Part shown: one piece after another, positions 1 to 11,964 of the stretch
Position numbering within the stretch: the first letter of the stretch is position 1
Layout: each line of letters starts with the position of its first letter
Assembly: GCA_949316235.1 (NCBI GenBank)
Contig: OX438760.1
Coordinates: 684,501 to 748,500, forward strand
Reading direction: 5' to 3'
Origin: Oegoconia quadripuncta
Lineage: Eukaryota > Arthropoda > Insecta > Lepidoptera > Autostichidae
Length of the DNA: 64,000 nucleotides
Made by a program: the position numbers and the translations under genes
Notes under the pieces: model-generated
Databases searched by the model: none
Told to the model about the DNA's origin: nothing
The model's input: the letters and a program-made list of their open reading frames with translations, nothing else

Positions 1-59
1 GCTACTACCGTTACTATATTGGTGTTTGTTCATGAGTCAGTATGCCCAAACTACAAATG

Positions 60-115
60 CTGGGTTTGGGACTAGATGATTGGTGTAAGTGTCCGAAATT
101 TTTATTAATCGATAC
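60..115 (+). repeat. SINE-B 3' end fragment
   Basis: This short stretch carries the block GGGACTAGATGATTGG followed by GTCCGAAAT, which is the 3' body of the SINE-B family seen full length at 40990-41229 and 48832-49075. The tRNA-like head is absent. Confidence 0.6.
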
Positions 116-175
116 TTTATAATTGCAAAACTACTTTAAACACGTAAGAGACGAGTTGGCGCAGTTTTTCGAACG

Positions 176-700
176 TTGTCAAAGTCAAAGTCAAAAATGT
201 TTTATTTTGTAGGTACACACTTTAAATAGGTAGTCAATTTTACATTTTTTAAGCTACTGCTTGTTCAAAATGCAATTTTCCCCTGAGAAGAACAAGCAAG
301 AAACTCAAAGGGTTGCTCTTTGAAAATCAGGCTTTGATTTTACATAAAGGTTTTTATATTTCAGTATTAATTGTGAAATAGCCTAGCATGCGAACGATCT
401 GATTATATCCAGGGATGATTATCATCTAAATAGTCTGATATTTTATAATATGCTTTGTTAATAAGTTTCTGTTTTATAGTATCTTAAAATTTATTGAGAA
501 GAAGATTTTGTATATCAACTGGAACTTTATTGAAAAAGCGTATACATAAACCTTTGAATGAATTACTAACTTTGCGGAGGCGACTTATGTGACCTGCAAG
601 TTTATCTTTATTTCTTGAATTGACATCATGTTTATCACTATTTTTCCTAAATGATGCTATATTTTTTTTGACATACATTAGATTTTCAAATATCTCCGTT
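176..700 (-). mobile_element. LINE-A (CR1-like non-LTR retrotransposon) 3' end
   Basis: On the minus strand this is the 3' end of the LINE family whose reverse transcriptase lies at 7479-8800. It encodes the C-terminal tail of the pol protein (484-714: FRKNSDKHDVNSRNK, then [20 protein letters not shown]), followed by a 3' UTR ending in a (TTTGAC)n-type tail at 176-200. The match to the 7.5-kb copy stops near 700, so this is a 5'-truncated insertion. It is not a functional gene. The CR1/jockey placement comes from general protein appearance and is approximate. Confidence 0.75.
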
Positions 701-1695
701 GCTGTAAGTCGCATCTCCGCTTTGGATTCGACGATTAGTAAATTTAGTTACTTGCGTATATTTTTAAGTGAAGCCACTGTACACAAGTGGCAAATAAACG
801 TAACAAATCCAGTCGAGTACAGCACCAGATGTCACATTGGATCCGTTACGCCTGACCGCACATATATTTTTCATCGGTCATTCAATTAGTTGGACATAAA
901 ATGTGATATATTTTTCATGGCAGCACGTGTAATGGAAACAAGTTTGATTTATGAGATGAAATGTGTATTTTGTTTAAAATATAAGTTGTGTATAATGGAT
1001 GGAATTTACCTATGGAAAGATTAACTCAGAGAGGTGGTGTGTGGCATTTCTAACTCTCGATGAATTAAAACCAACAAAGACATATTTATTATAAATTTAC
1101 AAAGAACTCCGCTTTAAACAGTCGTTCTAATACATGAAACTGTGTACAATAATTTTATTTTAATTATAATTTTATTATGGTCTTATAGTTTTAAGCTTAC
1201 CACCTACTATGTATTATTTCTATTTTATATATACATATTTGCGTCATTGCTTAGCTGCGGTTTCACATACTGCAGGTGCCACGGAAGATCAGCGCTGCAA
1301 GAGCGACCGCTACTGTGGCTTATGCTGAATGGTAACCTTTTTTGATAACCAATGTTCCTATGTTTAGTTACCACCTTTTACTATTAATGTTATCAAAATA
1401 AATAACTTTCTTTCTTTCTTTTATGTTTGACGGGGTTGATGTCCTGTGTTTGTCTAGACGTATCTCAGTAAAGACGATGAGGGCACAGGTTCCATTATCG
1501 CTCTTTGAGTGATGTGCCACACCACTCAAAGAGCTGAGTTATAACCCATTTGTGCTACTGCGGCACACACTCGCTCTTTGTATTTTCTAGTCTTTACGTT
1601 TATTTGTATGTATATTTCTTTGTAATTTAAAAATTGTGTAATTGTGTGAACGCAGTGGCGTAAATAAATGCTTATCTATCTATCTATCCATTACT
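701..1695. other. No gene recognised
   Basis: Only short, unconvincing open frames occur here. A (TTTC)n run at about 1406-1421 follows an AATAAA-like stretch and could be the tail of an old retroelement reading on the plus strand. Nothing else could be supported. Confidence 0.5.
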
Positions 1696-1699
1696 ACGG

Positions 1700-2230
1700 A
1701 CTGCTAGGCGTGGGGGGTATTCCACCTATACCCAACATTCGCACTAAGCGGTTCAACTCTTCATTCTCAGTGATCGCATTTTGCCTCTTAGTCTTTTACA
1801 GAATTACCTACATAATCTTATTCCACCATCGCCATTTCATGTTCGGACTACTAAGCGTGGAGAGGGATTCCACCTGTATGTAGTTAAATTACCGAACATT
1901 CGCACTAAGCGGTTCGACTTTTCATGCACAATGCGAACAGCCAAGGCCAGTTCCAGAATCCTATAACCTTGGGATCTTCAAGAGCAGGGTGAATAGGCAT
2001 CGACTGAGAACGCGTGCTTCATCTTCGGCCACATCGTCACTTTCCATCAGGTGAGATTGTGGTCAAACGTGTATCTAGTTAATCATAAAAATTTAAGTTC
2101 TGAGCCATGTTTTATGAAGAGTTTTTTCTTTGTGTATTCCGAAATTCTTTTGGTGAAATCGGAATCGGGTTTTTATAAATTTGTTTTTGTAATCAAGATT
2201 AAACTCGGGGATAGGTTCATAGCCATGTTT
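1700..2230 (+). mobile_element. LINE-E C-terminal/3' fragments, internally duplicated
   Basis: Two adjacent partial copies encode the end of a LINE pol protein (PNIRTKRF, then SSF) and run into the 3' UTR block ending CATCAGGTGAGATTGTGGTC. Related fragments occur at 9005-9190, 18232-18325, 26145-26350, 27125-27260 and 36866-37135. The block at 2079-2225 is shared with 37000-37135, so both belong to one longer repeat. The coding frame is broken, so this is a relic. Confidence 0.65.
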
Positions 2231-2422
2231 GATGGAAATCGATTAACTTTGGCATGGTGTATTTGGATTATACAATTATATTTTTTTTTTCTAATTTTCA
2301 ATGTATTCATAAACAGTTATAGTTAATTACTAGCTTCGTGAAGTTGTTTTCAATCGATCCCAGTCGTTAAGCCAAGTCGGTGGCCTACAAGGACTGTCAT
2401 GTGATGTGATTTTTGTAATATT

Positions 2423-2827
2423 AGGTCCTTACCCATGAAATTGGCGTTGTATGAAGAATTTCATTAAGACTGTTTTCTCCGTACAAACATTTTTGATTTT
2501 TTTTTGGGAACGGCAAATCCAAATCTAGCTAAACTTTGTGTGTATTATCGAATAACATTAAGTTAAGTATAGGCAGCGTTAATTTTTAAAAGTAACAGCT
2601 TTATAAAAGTTTCAGCGAATCTAAGAAATGATTATGGGAAGCACATGAAAAGAGCTCTGTTCAAATTTTTTTATTATGTGATTTAGCCCAGAAATTAAAA
2701 AATATTTCATGTGAAACCCTGAAATAATACTCGATTTTCCAAATAAAAAACAAATTTGGATATAGCTATGAAAATCGCAGGAATTGGTACATATGATTAA
2801 CGAAGAAAAAAACTCCAATTTCATAGG
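2423..2827 (+). mobile_element. MITE-1 copy (TIR TTAGGTCCTTACC)
   Basis: A non-coding element of about 0.4 kb. It starts TTAGGTCCTTACCCATGAAA and ends with the inverted counterpart CCAATTTCATAGGT. Two other copies lie at 9223-9650 (same orientation) and 14377-14794 (opposite orientation). The interior is AT-rich and carries no open frame. The right terminus runs into a T-tract, so the last bases are uncertain. Confidence 0.75.
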
Positions 2828-2867
2828 TTTTTTTTTTTATTATATATACCCAATATATATTTTTTTT

Positions 2868-3010
2868 AAAAAAACAGCAACCTCTCGAGTTTCTTGTTTG
2901 TTCTTCTGAGAGGAAAATTGCCTTTGAACAAGCAGTAGCTTTATAAATGTAAAATTTGTCAATTTTAAATGTACCCTGTGTACTTACAAAATAAAGCATT
3001 TTTTATTTGA
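2868..3010 (+). mobile_element. LINE-A 3' UTR fragment
   Basis: This is the plus-strand version of the LINE-A 3' UTR. The block containing CAAGCAGTAGCTTTATAAATG and CTTACAAAATAAAGCA is the reverse complement of the block at about 7505-7625. Only the last 140 bp or so are present, with no coding sequence. Confidence 0.65.
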
Positions 3011-3477
3011 TTTCATTGATCACAATTACACCGATGTATAGCCCATCTATCTCCCAGTGAGAGGAGACTGTGGCCCAGCAGTGTGATGGTGATCCTGGTA
3101 ATAATGTATTCAAGAAAACAAAGAACCATTTTAAACCTTTGCGGTAAACACATTTGCTTACCGCAAAGACGCGTTGGAAAGACAGCCTGAAACCGAAAAC
3201 TGCACTTAATTGCATTTTAAAACAAAGCATTGTTGTAAAAAGCGCCATTTCCTGGACTTCAATTCAATTTGTCGCGGGAAAGCGATGCCTGCGGGCGGCT
3301 TTCCATTGAAGCTCCAGCACCACCTCCAATTTCGGAGTGAAAATAAATTGATAAATAAAGATTGATATCTTCATTCGACAGTAGCATCGTAGTAGTAGTA
3401 TACAGATCGAAATTACCAAAAATTACTTTTGGCACAAATATTTAATATCATAGTTGTTATTGCATCATACATTTAAC
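3011..3477. other. No gene recognised
   Basis: Nothing in this interval could be assigned. The small open frames do not resemble any family I know. Confidence 0.5.
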
Positions 3478-3822
3478 CGCCTCCGTGGCTCAATGTAAAC
3501 AACATAGGGTTTACGATTCGGAGGTCCCGGGTTCGAGTACTTAAACATGTACCCAGCGGGGTACATGTTTAAGTACTCGGTTTAGTTGGTGGTAGGGCAT
3601 TTTAAATGTCCGCCTGGCTAGCTACCACCGTCTTATCTAAATCTGCCGCCAAGCATAAATGTTAATAAAATTGTTGTGTTCCGGTTGTTAGAGATAAGAT
3701 AGTCAGTCCTCCAAATGTGTTGGGGTTTCCGGGTCAGTACGCTTCCACCTTCGACCTAATCTTCACTTAACATCAGGTGTGATTGAGGTAAAGTACAAAC
3801 CCGTTGTGCATAAAAAAATACA
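3478..3822 (+). mobile_element. SINE-A, full-length copy with internal palindrome
   Basis: A tRNA-derived SINE. The head has an A-box-like GTGGCTCAATGT and a B-box-like GGTTCGA. The body contains GGTAGGGCATTTTAAATGTC and GGTGTGATTGAGGT and ends in a short A-run. Other copies in the window carry GGTTCGATCCCCAGCGGGG at the B box. Here that stretch is replaced by a perfect 20-bp inverted repeat (3535-3554 and 3559-3578) with a 4-nt loop. Family membership is clear from comparison within the window. Confidence 0.85.
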
Positions 3823-4084
3823 TGCAACCTTAGAATAAAGGACGTCAGACAAATTCCTCGTCTAAGCTTTCAGTTATTAGGAGCACATGAAAAGGACCCT
3901 AATACATTTTAGTCCTGGAACTTTAATTTAGGTCGGTCAATGTACTGAAAGTTTTCTACACTCGAATTGAGTTTTATCCACATAGTTTTTCTTTCATTGG
4001 TACCTTTGTCTTTGAAAGGTTACTCTCGAAAGATCTCAAAAATACTCCGTAAATTGATTATAAAATAAATAAATAAATATTTTG

Positions 4085-4240
4085 GACACTTATTGAATAT
4101 GAATATGAACATTTATTCCGGAGTCATGGATGTTTATATAAATATTTATGTATGTTTATCCGTTATCTAGTATCCATAGCACAAGCTTTGCTTAGTTTGG
4201 GACTAGATGATTGGTGTAAGTGTCCGAAATATTTATTATT
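4085..4240 (+). mobile_element. SINE-B body, plus orientation, head-to-head with a second copy
   Basis: This is the SINE-B body from GGATGTTTATATAAATATTT through TTTGGGACTAGATGATTGG. It abuts an inverted copy at a (TTA)n stretch near 4238-4250, giving an imperfect inverted repeat of two SINEs joined tail to tail. Confidence 0.75.
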
Positions 4241-4653
4241 ATTATTATTACTTACACCAATTATTTAGTCCCAAACCAGAAAAAGCCTGTAACTGTAGTT
4301 ACTAGATAATAGATAAACATGATATTTATGAATATATAAACATCCTTCTCGGGAAACTCGGGAATAAATTATTTTTCTTTATTTATTTGTTGTAGTATTG
4401 TTTTCTTTTGCACACAATTTGCTGTTAAACCCCAAAGTTACCCTGTTTCCTACTTCAATGCTCAGGTGACTGGAAGAGATCTCTTAAAGAGATAAATTCC
4501 CTTTGTACATGACCTATCGCTTATACTCTGTTAATATGTAACGTTTTAGTGCAATAAGGAATATAAATGTTCGCGTTCATCATACAATCATCTGCTCCAG
4601 CGGGATTCGAACCGACAACGGTTGATTTTACTACCCACTACACAAATCGGTCG
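4241..4653 (-). mobile_element. SINE-B, minus orientation, split by an insertion
   Basis: The SINE-B body lies at 4241-4375. Its tRNA-like head (reverse complement of GACGACCGATT…GGATTCGAACC style boxes) lies at 4562-4653. The intervening 190 bp include GGTGACTGGAAGAGATCTC, which matches a CR1-type LINE 3' end also seen near 41360, so a later insertion probably split this SINE. Confidence 0.65.
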
Positions 4654-7081
4654 TCATTATTATCCAATATCTCCGACCGTATCGTATTCATATTAATTTA
4701 TTGATGCTTTCATGTGTACATTAGGTTTTAAAAAACCAATAGTCCATATATGAAACCCTGTAAGGGCACGGCAGATTCTAAACTTAATCTAAAATATAAT
4801 TAATTTATTTACTATTCTAATTATCACAACATTATTATTATGTTTATCTAGGTATAATCATTGCCATGCCATGCATATTTATTCCACAATCTTTTGCGCA
4901 TATTTTCCATTTCGTCATAATGTCGAAACATGCAGCATTGGACAACCGCATTAGGTTTTGTTGGAAAAAGCTCATTGTTAGAAATCCCGGCGGCACTTAG
5001 CTACATTAGCTGCTTAAAAATGCAGTCTGTTCTTTGCTGCAGTCACCCGGGGGTTAGAAATTCCTTATTTAAGCTTTACTAGGAGCTTCGAGATTGTAGT
5101 CTTGTAATAGTAAATTATTTAACAGGGGACTAGAAGTGGAGTGTTTTATTCGAGACTAAACACTTTATATAGTTCTCAAAACTGTCGTGCGTGATTTTTT
5201 TCGGCTGATATCTACGGGACGTTCCACTAACCGCCACTTGGGGACGCGCGAACTCCTCACTGGAATACCCTGAAAAAAAATTATATATCGATTGGAACCT
5301 CACTTGGGTTACCAACCTCATTTAATCAACAATGCACTAACCATTTACTTTTTATTAATTACGAAAGACGCTTTGGAGTTTTCTCGATGGAAAAAAATTC
5401 AAAGTTAAGTCTGAAAGTACAGTCGCGGAATGAAAAAGATCGTCATCTTAAAGTTCACTTTTGCTTGTAGACAAGTTGTTGATTTCACATTCGATAACAC
5501 CGAGGGTTATCTGTTGTCGTAACCCTACATGACGTTTCTACCGCATTATGACATATTTATTTATTTACCGATTTACGAGTAAAAAGATGACGAGAGAAGA
5601 TGTTGCATTTTTTTCAATCAATAAGCGAATGAGTTTTATCACTACCTACATTTCAGGTATTATGTGAGGCGATCCGGGAAGAACAAGTAAAAAGATGTGT
5701 TCATTGCGAAGTTAGTGTATTAATCAACCACGTGTTTACAAAGGTAGTCTTATTTATTAATTTTTGTAACATACGTCACAGCTACCGAACTTACACACAC
5801 TAAAACATATGTATTTTTTTAACGTGACCCATTTACATTTCCTTTTGCGAGGTGTAAATTATATTATTTATGTATTTATCACAACACTTCACATTTATCA
5901 GTGGCATAGTCAAGGAACACTAGTTCGGCGAAATATGAATCCTTTCGTCAAAGAATTAAGCATAATTTTCTATGCAACATTGTGGCATGTGTTACTTAGT
6001 TTGGAAAGGTAACGTGCTTGGCAAATGTCAAATTAAAGTATTTTCAAAACTGACAAACCTTTTCTTTCTGCCGTATAAATAAATAGGCACGGCATTACGT
6101 AAACCAAAAATATGATTAAAGTGCTTCTGTGTTTTACATTTTCAAAATATAGTAATTTTCGGAATAAAACGAAATATATAAATTATGCGTGCGTCAGAAA
6201 CGGAATGAGCGGAATAGACGCATGCCCACATGCACGCGATTGAGCAAGATGGAGCTCTAACGACCTAAGTCATTATCATTTTCAAATAAAATACACAACA
6301 CCCAATTAGTAAAGCACAAAAAAATCTCCACTTTAAATTGCTCAAAACTCTCGGTATGCTTTTTTAAGGAGTTCTTACGCAAGGAGACTTGAATGCATTA
6401 GTGCCAAGTTCCGACCTCTGTGGAGGTTCGAGGGTAAACCGCCGGCGGGAATTCCGTATAAGTTTTAACCGGTGTTGAGGCCAATGAAAACTTTTCAATT
6501 ACCCATAATTTATGCGTCGCTTCGAAAGGAAATATTGTATAATCTATCTAGTTGAAATACCATTTTAAATGACGGAGGAAATCTTTGAAAGGTGCTCAGA
6601 CTGCTGAGGGAGAGCATGGACTATGTGGGAATTCCTCCTCAGAGCTTGTCCGCGAACACCAGGCACTCAGCGGTCCAGCTACATATTCATTTAATCGCTT
6701 GCCATATGACAGTTGTCACAAGGTTGAATATTTGAATTTGGATTCGTGGGAGCACTTCAAAAATTATTTTCACATGAACGAAATACATAAGTATAAATTT
6801 AAAATATTTTAGAAAACTTTAGACTATATCATCAAACTCACTACGAACATGATTACGAACAACTTTCTCCAAGGAACCATAGTCGAATTCAATCAAAAAA
6901 TTTTCAGAATCAGAATCAGAATAATTTATTGTCAAGAAACTGGTAAAATAGATATTATAATAAAGTTGGCTCACAGTTTTACCATATCAGGCATACAATA
7001 TATTATTAATTACAAAAATGTAATTAATTAAAAACATCACTCTGTACTTAGCATAAAAATTAAGATATTCCATGAAACATT
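4654..7081. other. No gene recognised
   Basis: About 2.4 kb without a supportable gene. The short frames lack splice support, codon bias or recognisable motifs. The sequence is AT-rich, and I found no clear repeat shared with the rest of the window. Confidence 0.45.
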
Positions 7082-7298
7082 ATGATTTTTTTTTTTTAAA
7101 TGCTCGACGGGTTCGTACTTGACCTCAATCACACCTGATGTTAAGTGAAGATGAGGTCGAAGGTGGAAGCGTACTAACCCGGAAACCCCAACACATTTGG
7201 GGGACTGGCTATCTTATCTCTGACAACCGGAACACAACAATGCTATTAACATTGCTGCTTGGCGGCAGATTTAGATAAGATGGTGGTAGCTAGCCATT
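7082..7298 (-). mobile_element. SINE-A fragment (3' two thirds)
   Basis: Reverse complement of the SINE-A body. A T-run at 7086-7096 corresponds to its A-tail, followed by ACCTCAATCACACCTGATG and the CGGCAGATTTAGATAAGATGG block. It ends in the GGTGGTAGCTAGCC segment, so the tRNA-like head is missing. Confidence 0.8.
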
Positions 7299-7478
7299 TT
7301 TTTATTACCTACGTCATGCAAAAATTAATCAATACCTATGTCAATAATTTAATCAATGTCCACTCGATTTCCCATACAAAGTAAATCATTCTGAAACCAC
7401 CTTTAAACTAAAAGTTCGTCAATTTTTGGCTGAATTCGAGTATGGTTCCTGGTTGTTCTTGGAGTCACCAGCCGAAAA

Positions 7479-8800
7479 TTGTTCAAAATCAAAATCAAAA
7501 TCAAAAAATGCTTTATTTTGTAGGTACACAGGGTACACTTAAAATAGTCAGATTTTACATTTTTAAAGCTACTGCTTGTTCAAAAGGCAATTTTCCCCTG
7601 AGAAGAACAAGCAAGAAACTCGAGAGGTCGCTCTTTTTAAAAAAAGGTTTTTATATTACAAAATTATTATTTTATATTATAATATTTCATTATTAATTGT
7701 GAAATAGCCTGGTTATGCGAACGGGCTGGTTATGTCCATGATTGTTTATCATCTAAATAATCTGATATTTTATAATATGCTTTCTTAATAAGTTTCTGTT
7801 TTATAGTATCTTTAAATTTATTGAAAGGAAGATTTTGTATATCAACAGGAACTTTATTGAAAAAGCGTATACATAACCCTTTGAATGAATTACTGACTTT
7901 GTGGAGGCGACTTATGTGACCTGCAAGTTTATCTTTATTTCTTGTATTGACATCATGTTTATCACTATTTTTCCTAAATGATGCTATATTTTTTTGACAT
8001 ATATTAGATTTTCAAAAATGTACTGTGACGAAAAGGTTAGAATATTATACTCTTTAAATCTGTCTCTAAGTGATACTGCAGGTCTCAATTGATAAATTGC
8101 GCGAACGGCTCGTTTTTGTAAAACAAAGATTGTATTGATATCCGCGGCATTTCCCCACAGCAAGATACCGTAAGACATCAGGCTATGGAAATAACTAAAA
8201 TATACTAATCTAGCAGTATTTATGTCCGATATTTGTCTAATTTTTTTGACTGCATACGCTGCAGAGCTGAGCTTCTTCGCCAATTTATGGATATGAGGAC
8301 CCCATTGTAATTTGGCGTCCAAAGTAATGCCCAAAAATACAGTGGACTCAACAAGGTCTAGAGTGACATTTTTTATCATTATATTTGTGGGCACCTCCCT
8401 GACATTAGGCAGTACAAATTTTACACATTTAGTTTTTTTCTCATTCAGTAACAAATTATTTGCCGTAAACCATTCTACTATTTGAGAAATAGCATTGTTG
8501 ACGTCGTCATAATTTAATTTTAGTCTATTTACTTTAAACATTACAGAGGTATCGTCAGCAAACAATACTATTTCATGTTTATCGTTTACAAGGTTTGGCA
8601 AGTCATTTATGTAAACCAAAAACAAAAATGGTCCGAGAATGGAGCCTTGTGGGACGCCCATACAGACTGTCGACCCTGACGATGTATTACCACTGATATC
8701 AACCCTCTGAACTCGGTTACTCAAATAAGAATTCAGAAGGTCGAGAGCTCGGCCGGTTACACCATAATGTTGGACGTCCATACTAAAGATGGTTTCAGAA
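7479..8800 (-). mobile_element. LINE-A reverse transcriptase copy, 5'-truncated
   Basis: A minus-strand frame (8781-7984, 265 residues) encodes the C-terminal half of a non-LTR reverse transcriptase. It has the GVPQGSILGPFLFLVYIND motif, the catalytic FADDTSVMF box (A/FADD), and a thumb/C-terminal region with LLWGNAADIN and LQKRAVRAIYQL. The fingers domain and any endonuclease are missing. A one-base loss in a T-run near 7990 (7 T against 8 in the copy at 660) breaks the frame before the C-terminal tail, which continues in another frame to about 7700. The 3' UTR ends with a (GATTTT)n tail at 7479-7510. It is a dead 5'-truncated insertion, and the closest style is CR1/jockey-superfamily. Confidence 0.85.
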
Positions 8801-9004
8801 TGGTTAGGTACTTATGGGTAATCGAAATTTTTTGGATCGAATTCAATTATGGTGGGGAAAGTTATTTGTAATTAAGTCGGAATTACACGAATTCAAATTC
8901 ACACTGAAAGAGGTCCTTTTTGGGAACAAAAAATCCCTGAAAAATATGTTTAGCATATTTTTATTAGTAGTAAATTGTAGAGGATAATTATTATAATTTT
9001 TTTT

Positions 9005-9190
9005 ACGATTAACTGGATCGCCTTTGATCACATTGTCACCTGATGGAAAAGCACGCGATCTCAGTAAATGCCTATTCGCTCTGCTCTTGATGATCCCAAG
9101 GTTGAATTCAGGAAAGACTGACGCCGGAAGGGAGTTCCATGCCTTAGCTTTTCGGATGATGAATGAAGAATCGAACTTCTTAGTGCGAAT
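9005..9190 (-). mobile_element. LINE-E C-terminal fragment
   Basis: The minus strand encodes [16 protein letters not shown] and a following segment, typical of the end of a lepidopteran LINE pol protein, and then the 3' UTR block beginning at the ATCAGGTGA counterpart. It sits directly beside MITE-1 (9223-9650), which appears to have inserted into the upstream part of this fragment. Confidence 0.65.
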
Positions 9191-9222
9191 GTTCGGTATA
9201 TTAACTATATACCGAACATATA

Positions 9223-9650
9223 TTAGGTCCTTACCTATGAAATTGGCGTTTTGTATGAAGAATTTCATTAAGACTGTTTTCTCCATACAAACATTTTTGT
9301 TTTTTTTTGGGAACGGCAAATCCAAATTTAGCTAAACTTTGTGTGTATTATCGGATAACATTAAGTTAAATATAGGCAGCGTTAATTTTTAAAAGTAACC
9401 GCTTTATAAAGTTTCAGCTAAAGAAATGATTATGGCAAGCACATGAAAAGAGGTCTGTTCAAAATTTTTTTATTATGTGATTTAGCCCGGAAATTAAAAA
9501 AAAATTCATGAGAAACTTTGAAATAATATTTACATTACAATACATTTTCCAAATAAAAAACTAATTTGGATATAACCTTGAAAATCGCAGGAATTGGTAC
9601 ATATGATTAACGAAGAAGAAAGCTCCAATTTCTTAGGTAAAGACCCAACA
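9223..9650 (+). mobile_element. MITE-1 copy
   Basis: Begins TTAGGTCCTTACCTATGAAA and ends CTTAGGTAAAGACCCAA, near-perfect inverted termini. The interior matches 2423-2827 almost throughout. It has no coding capacity. Confidence 0.8.
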
Positions 9651-11895
9651 TAATATATAACGGTATATTATGGAACATAATAATAAACAATAATATTTAT
9701 ATAAGTCTTTTTATTAATTTTTTGTACATTAAAGTCTGTTTGAACACTCTCTCGTATACACAGCAAGTACCTACACTAGTAGTTGAAACATACGCGAAGT
9801 AAATATCAGATAGGTACAATCGGGGGCAGACACATCCTGTCTTAGCTGATGCCATCACAAATTTGTCAACACCTTTGTTTTTATGTGAAAAGAATCGATT
9901 ACTAAGGCTTACTTCGATTATAAGAGTGGCTTGCTACTTTTGTACAATCATAAATAGTAATTAAAAAAAGTTATTAGTATTTATCCGTGGTTGCTAATCT
10001 CCCTGATAATTTTTGTGCGATGGCGACCTTCTCGCTCCTACAGGTTAGATGGGCAGTTCGGGTGTACCAGCTGGACCTGATGATCTTCGATTTGTCATAT
10101 TTATTGCTGATAATCACACCGACCTTCTCTACACTTTTTCCATACAAACCCAAACTGTATCTACTTAGTTTCCCTGTGTAAAAACTACAAAATCGTCTAA
10201 ATATGTAATGCCATTCTGATGTTTACCATGATTACACAAAAACTACTGGACCAATTGCGCTGAAATTACAATGGGACCAACTCGACGGTATCCCCATTCA
10301 TTTACAAAAAGAACCATGTGAATCAACCGCCAAATCTCGGAGATATCGGTGTACATACATAAAAAAAAAAAAAAAAAATACGCCCCGAATACAGAACCTC
10401 CTCCTTTTTTGAAGTCGTTTAAAAATATTTACTTAATTACTCTCAGTCAAAATAAGTCATTCGTCGTATACTTGGCGTATAGAAGAAAGAAAAGTTTATT
10501 TAAACCCATCTCATGACACAAACAATCAGGTACAAATATTACATGCAATAAATAACATTGTGTTTGCCATCCAATTGTCGGTATATACAGAGTCTAATCA
10601 CGGTCAAGTCACGGCACATTTAAACTAATCTGTCTCCCCACCAAGGTTCACCGAAGACCGTCCAGCCGCGTGAGCATGAAGAGTTAACATACATACATTA
10701 GTTGGGATAAACTGGCAGAGAGTAGACCATACCTACCTACCTTACCTCACCGTATATTGCGTTACTTGTAAATTTATTTTTGGAAAACAATAAGAGAATA
10801 GTGGGTATTTATAATCTATTTATAATCTATTAATGTATAATGTTCAACTATGTTTATAGATTCACAACCAACTCATGTAGGTAGTTAATCTTAACTGTAA
10901 CCTAGAACGATGCCCATTCTGATTACTATCTGTAAAATTAAGGAACACCTGTCATTCGCTGTACTATTGAGAATACAATGCCTGTTAAAGTATACATTAT
11001 TTTTATATTAATTAGTATAATTCCATGTTTAAACAAAATGTAACGCCGTTGGTTTTCTTATAAATAAATAAATAAATAAATAAATAAACACCAATTGAAG
11101 TTGTATTTAATTACTAAATTAACTTGCCCTTGGGTGGCCGAATTGTTCCATCATACCTGCGTTGACGTGGCGACAAACCAATTATATTATATTATCATAA
11201 TTCTTCCCCATATTACTGTATTACTCTTTCATTTATGTTTATGTTATTCTTTCATTTGTCATAATTTTATAAATTACCTGTATAAATATTCAGTATATTA
11301 TATGAAATAATGTTTAATTTTATCTATATGCAACTGTTATATTTAGTTATGTGGATGGATTTGCACAACGAGTACAACTTTCCGCATCGCGTCGGAGGCT
11401 CTTGACGTGGGGCTCCTCTGAAAACCAGCGCTGTAACAATTGCTACAGCATATGCTGAGATGGAGTCCATTTTTGACGTCACACTACACTCACCGCATTT
11501 CAAAATCAGTTTCTGTATATTGTAGTAATAAATATATGTCTATGTCCACGTCTAAGTTATTCTTCAATAAAGAGGCAGAATGCTTTACGAAAGATTTTGG
11601 CGGCTTCTTGTGGGAACCCGAAAGCTTCATTACGCATTTTAATTTAATTGCACTTCTTCACTTGTACACCATCACTGACTTTTGCTGCACAATGTTCTGC
11701 CATATGCTTTAAAACTCAGAAAGCACAAATTATAAGAAATAAAAACAAAAAAGCAACATCAATTGGCAACATTAGAAAAGAAAGTCGCACGTGGAATTTC
11801 AAAAATAGAACCCCAGTTCCACTTATAAATCTCACATTTACCTCGCGAATGTTACATCAAAATAGTACAATATAATACATCATATATACAGCGTG
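9651..11895. other. Downstream flank of the K2P gene, no coding region recognised
   Basis: This region lies 3' of the channel stop codon. The part nearest 11895 must hold its 3' UTR, but I see no convincing minus-strand AATAAA close to the stop, so the cleavage site is undefined. A short dispersed repeat (CTACTGGACCAATTGCGCTGA) ends in an A-run at about 10352-10378, and a (TAAA)n tract lies at about 11062-11090. Other open frames here look accidental. Confidence 0.45.
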
Positions 11896-11964
11896 TCATC
11901 TCTTGCAACGGCAGATACGTTTCACAGCGCGCTTCATTCCGGCAACGTAATGTATCACCTGCTC
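11896..11964 (-). CDS. K2P channel exon 10 (C-terminus and stop)
   Basis: The acceptor TTTTCAG is followed by [20 protein letters not shown] and KR, then TGA at 11898-11896. MCFNLMQ-E-x-V across the junction is the expected end of TM4 in invertebrate K2P channels. The cytoplasmic tail is only about 25 residues, rich in Lys/Arg/Cys. Confidence 0.92.
   Translation of the reverse strand, partial: EQVIHYVAGMKRAVKRICRCKR

Noticed and set aside
3478..3540. tRNA-like A and B boxes at many places (3.5, 12.9, 13.7, 15.8, 17.7, 18.5, 24.2, 26.1, 29.2, 41.2 and 49.0 kb)
   Set aside because: None has a full cloverleaf or acceptor stem, and each continues into a conserved SINE body, so they are SINE promoters, not tRNA genes.
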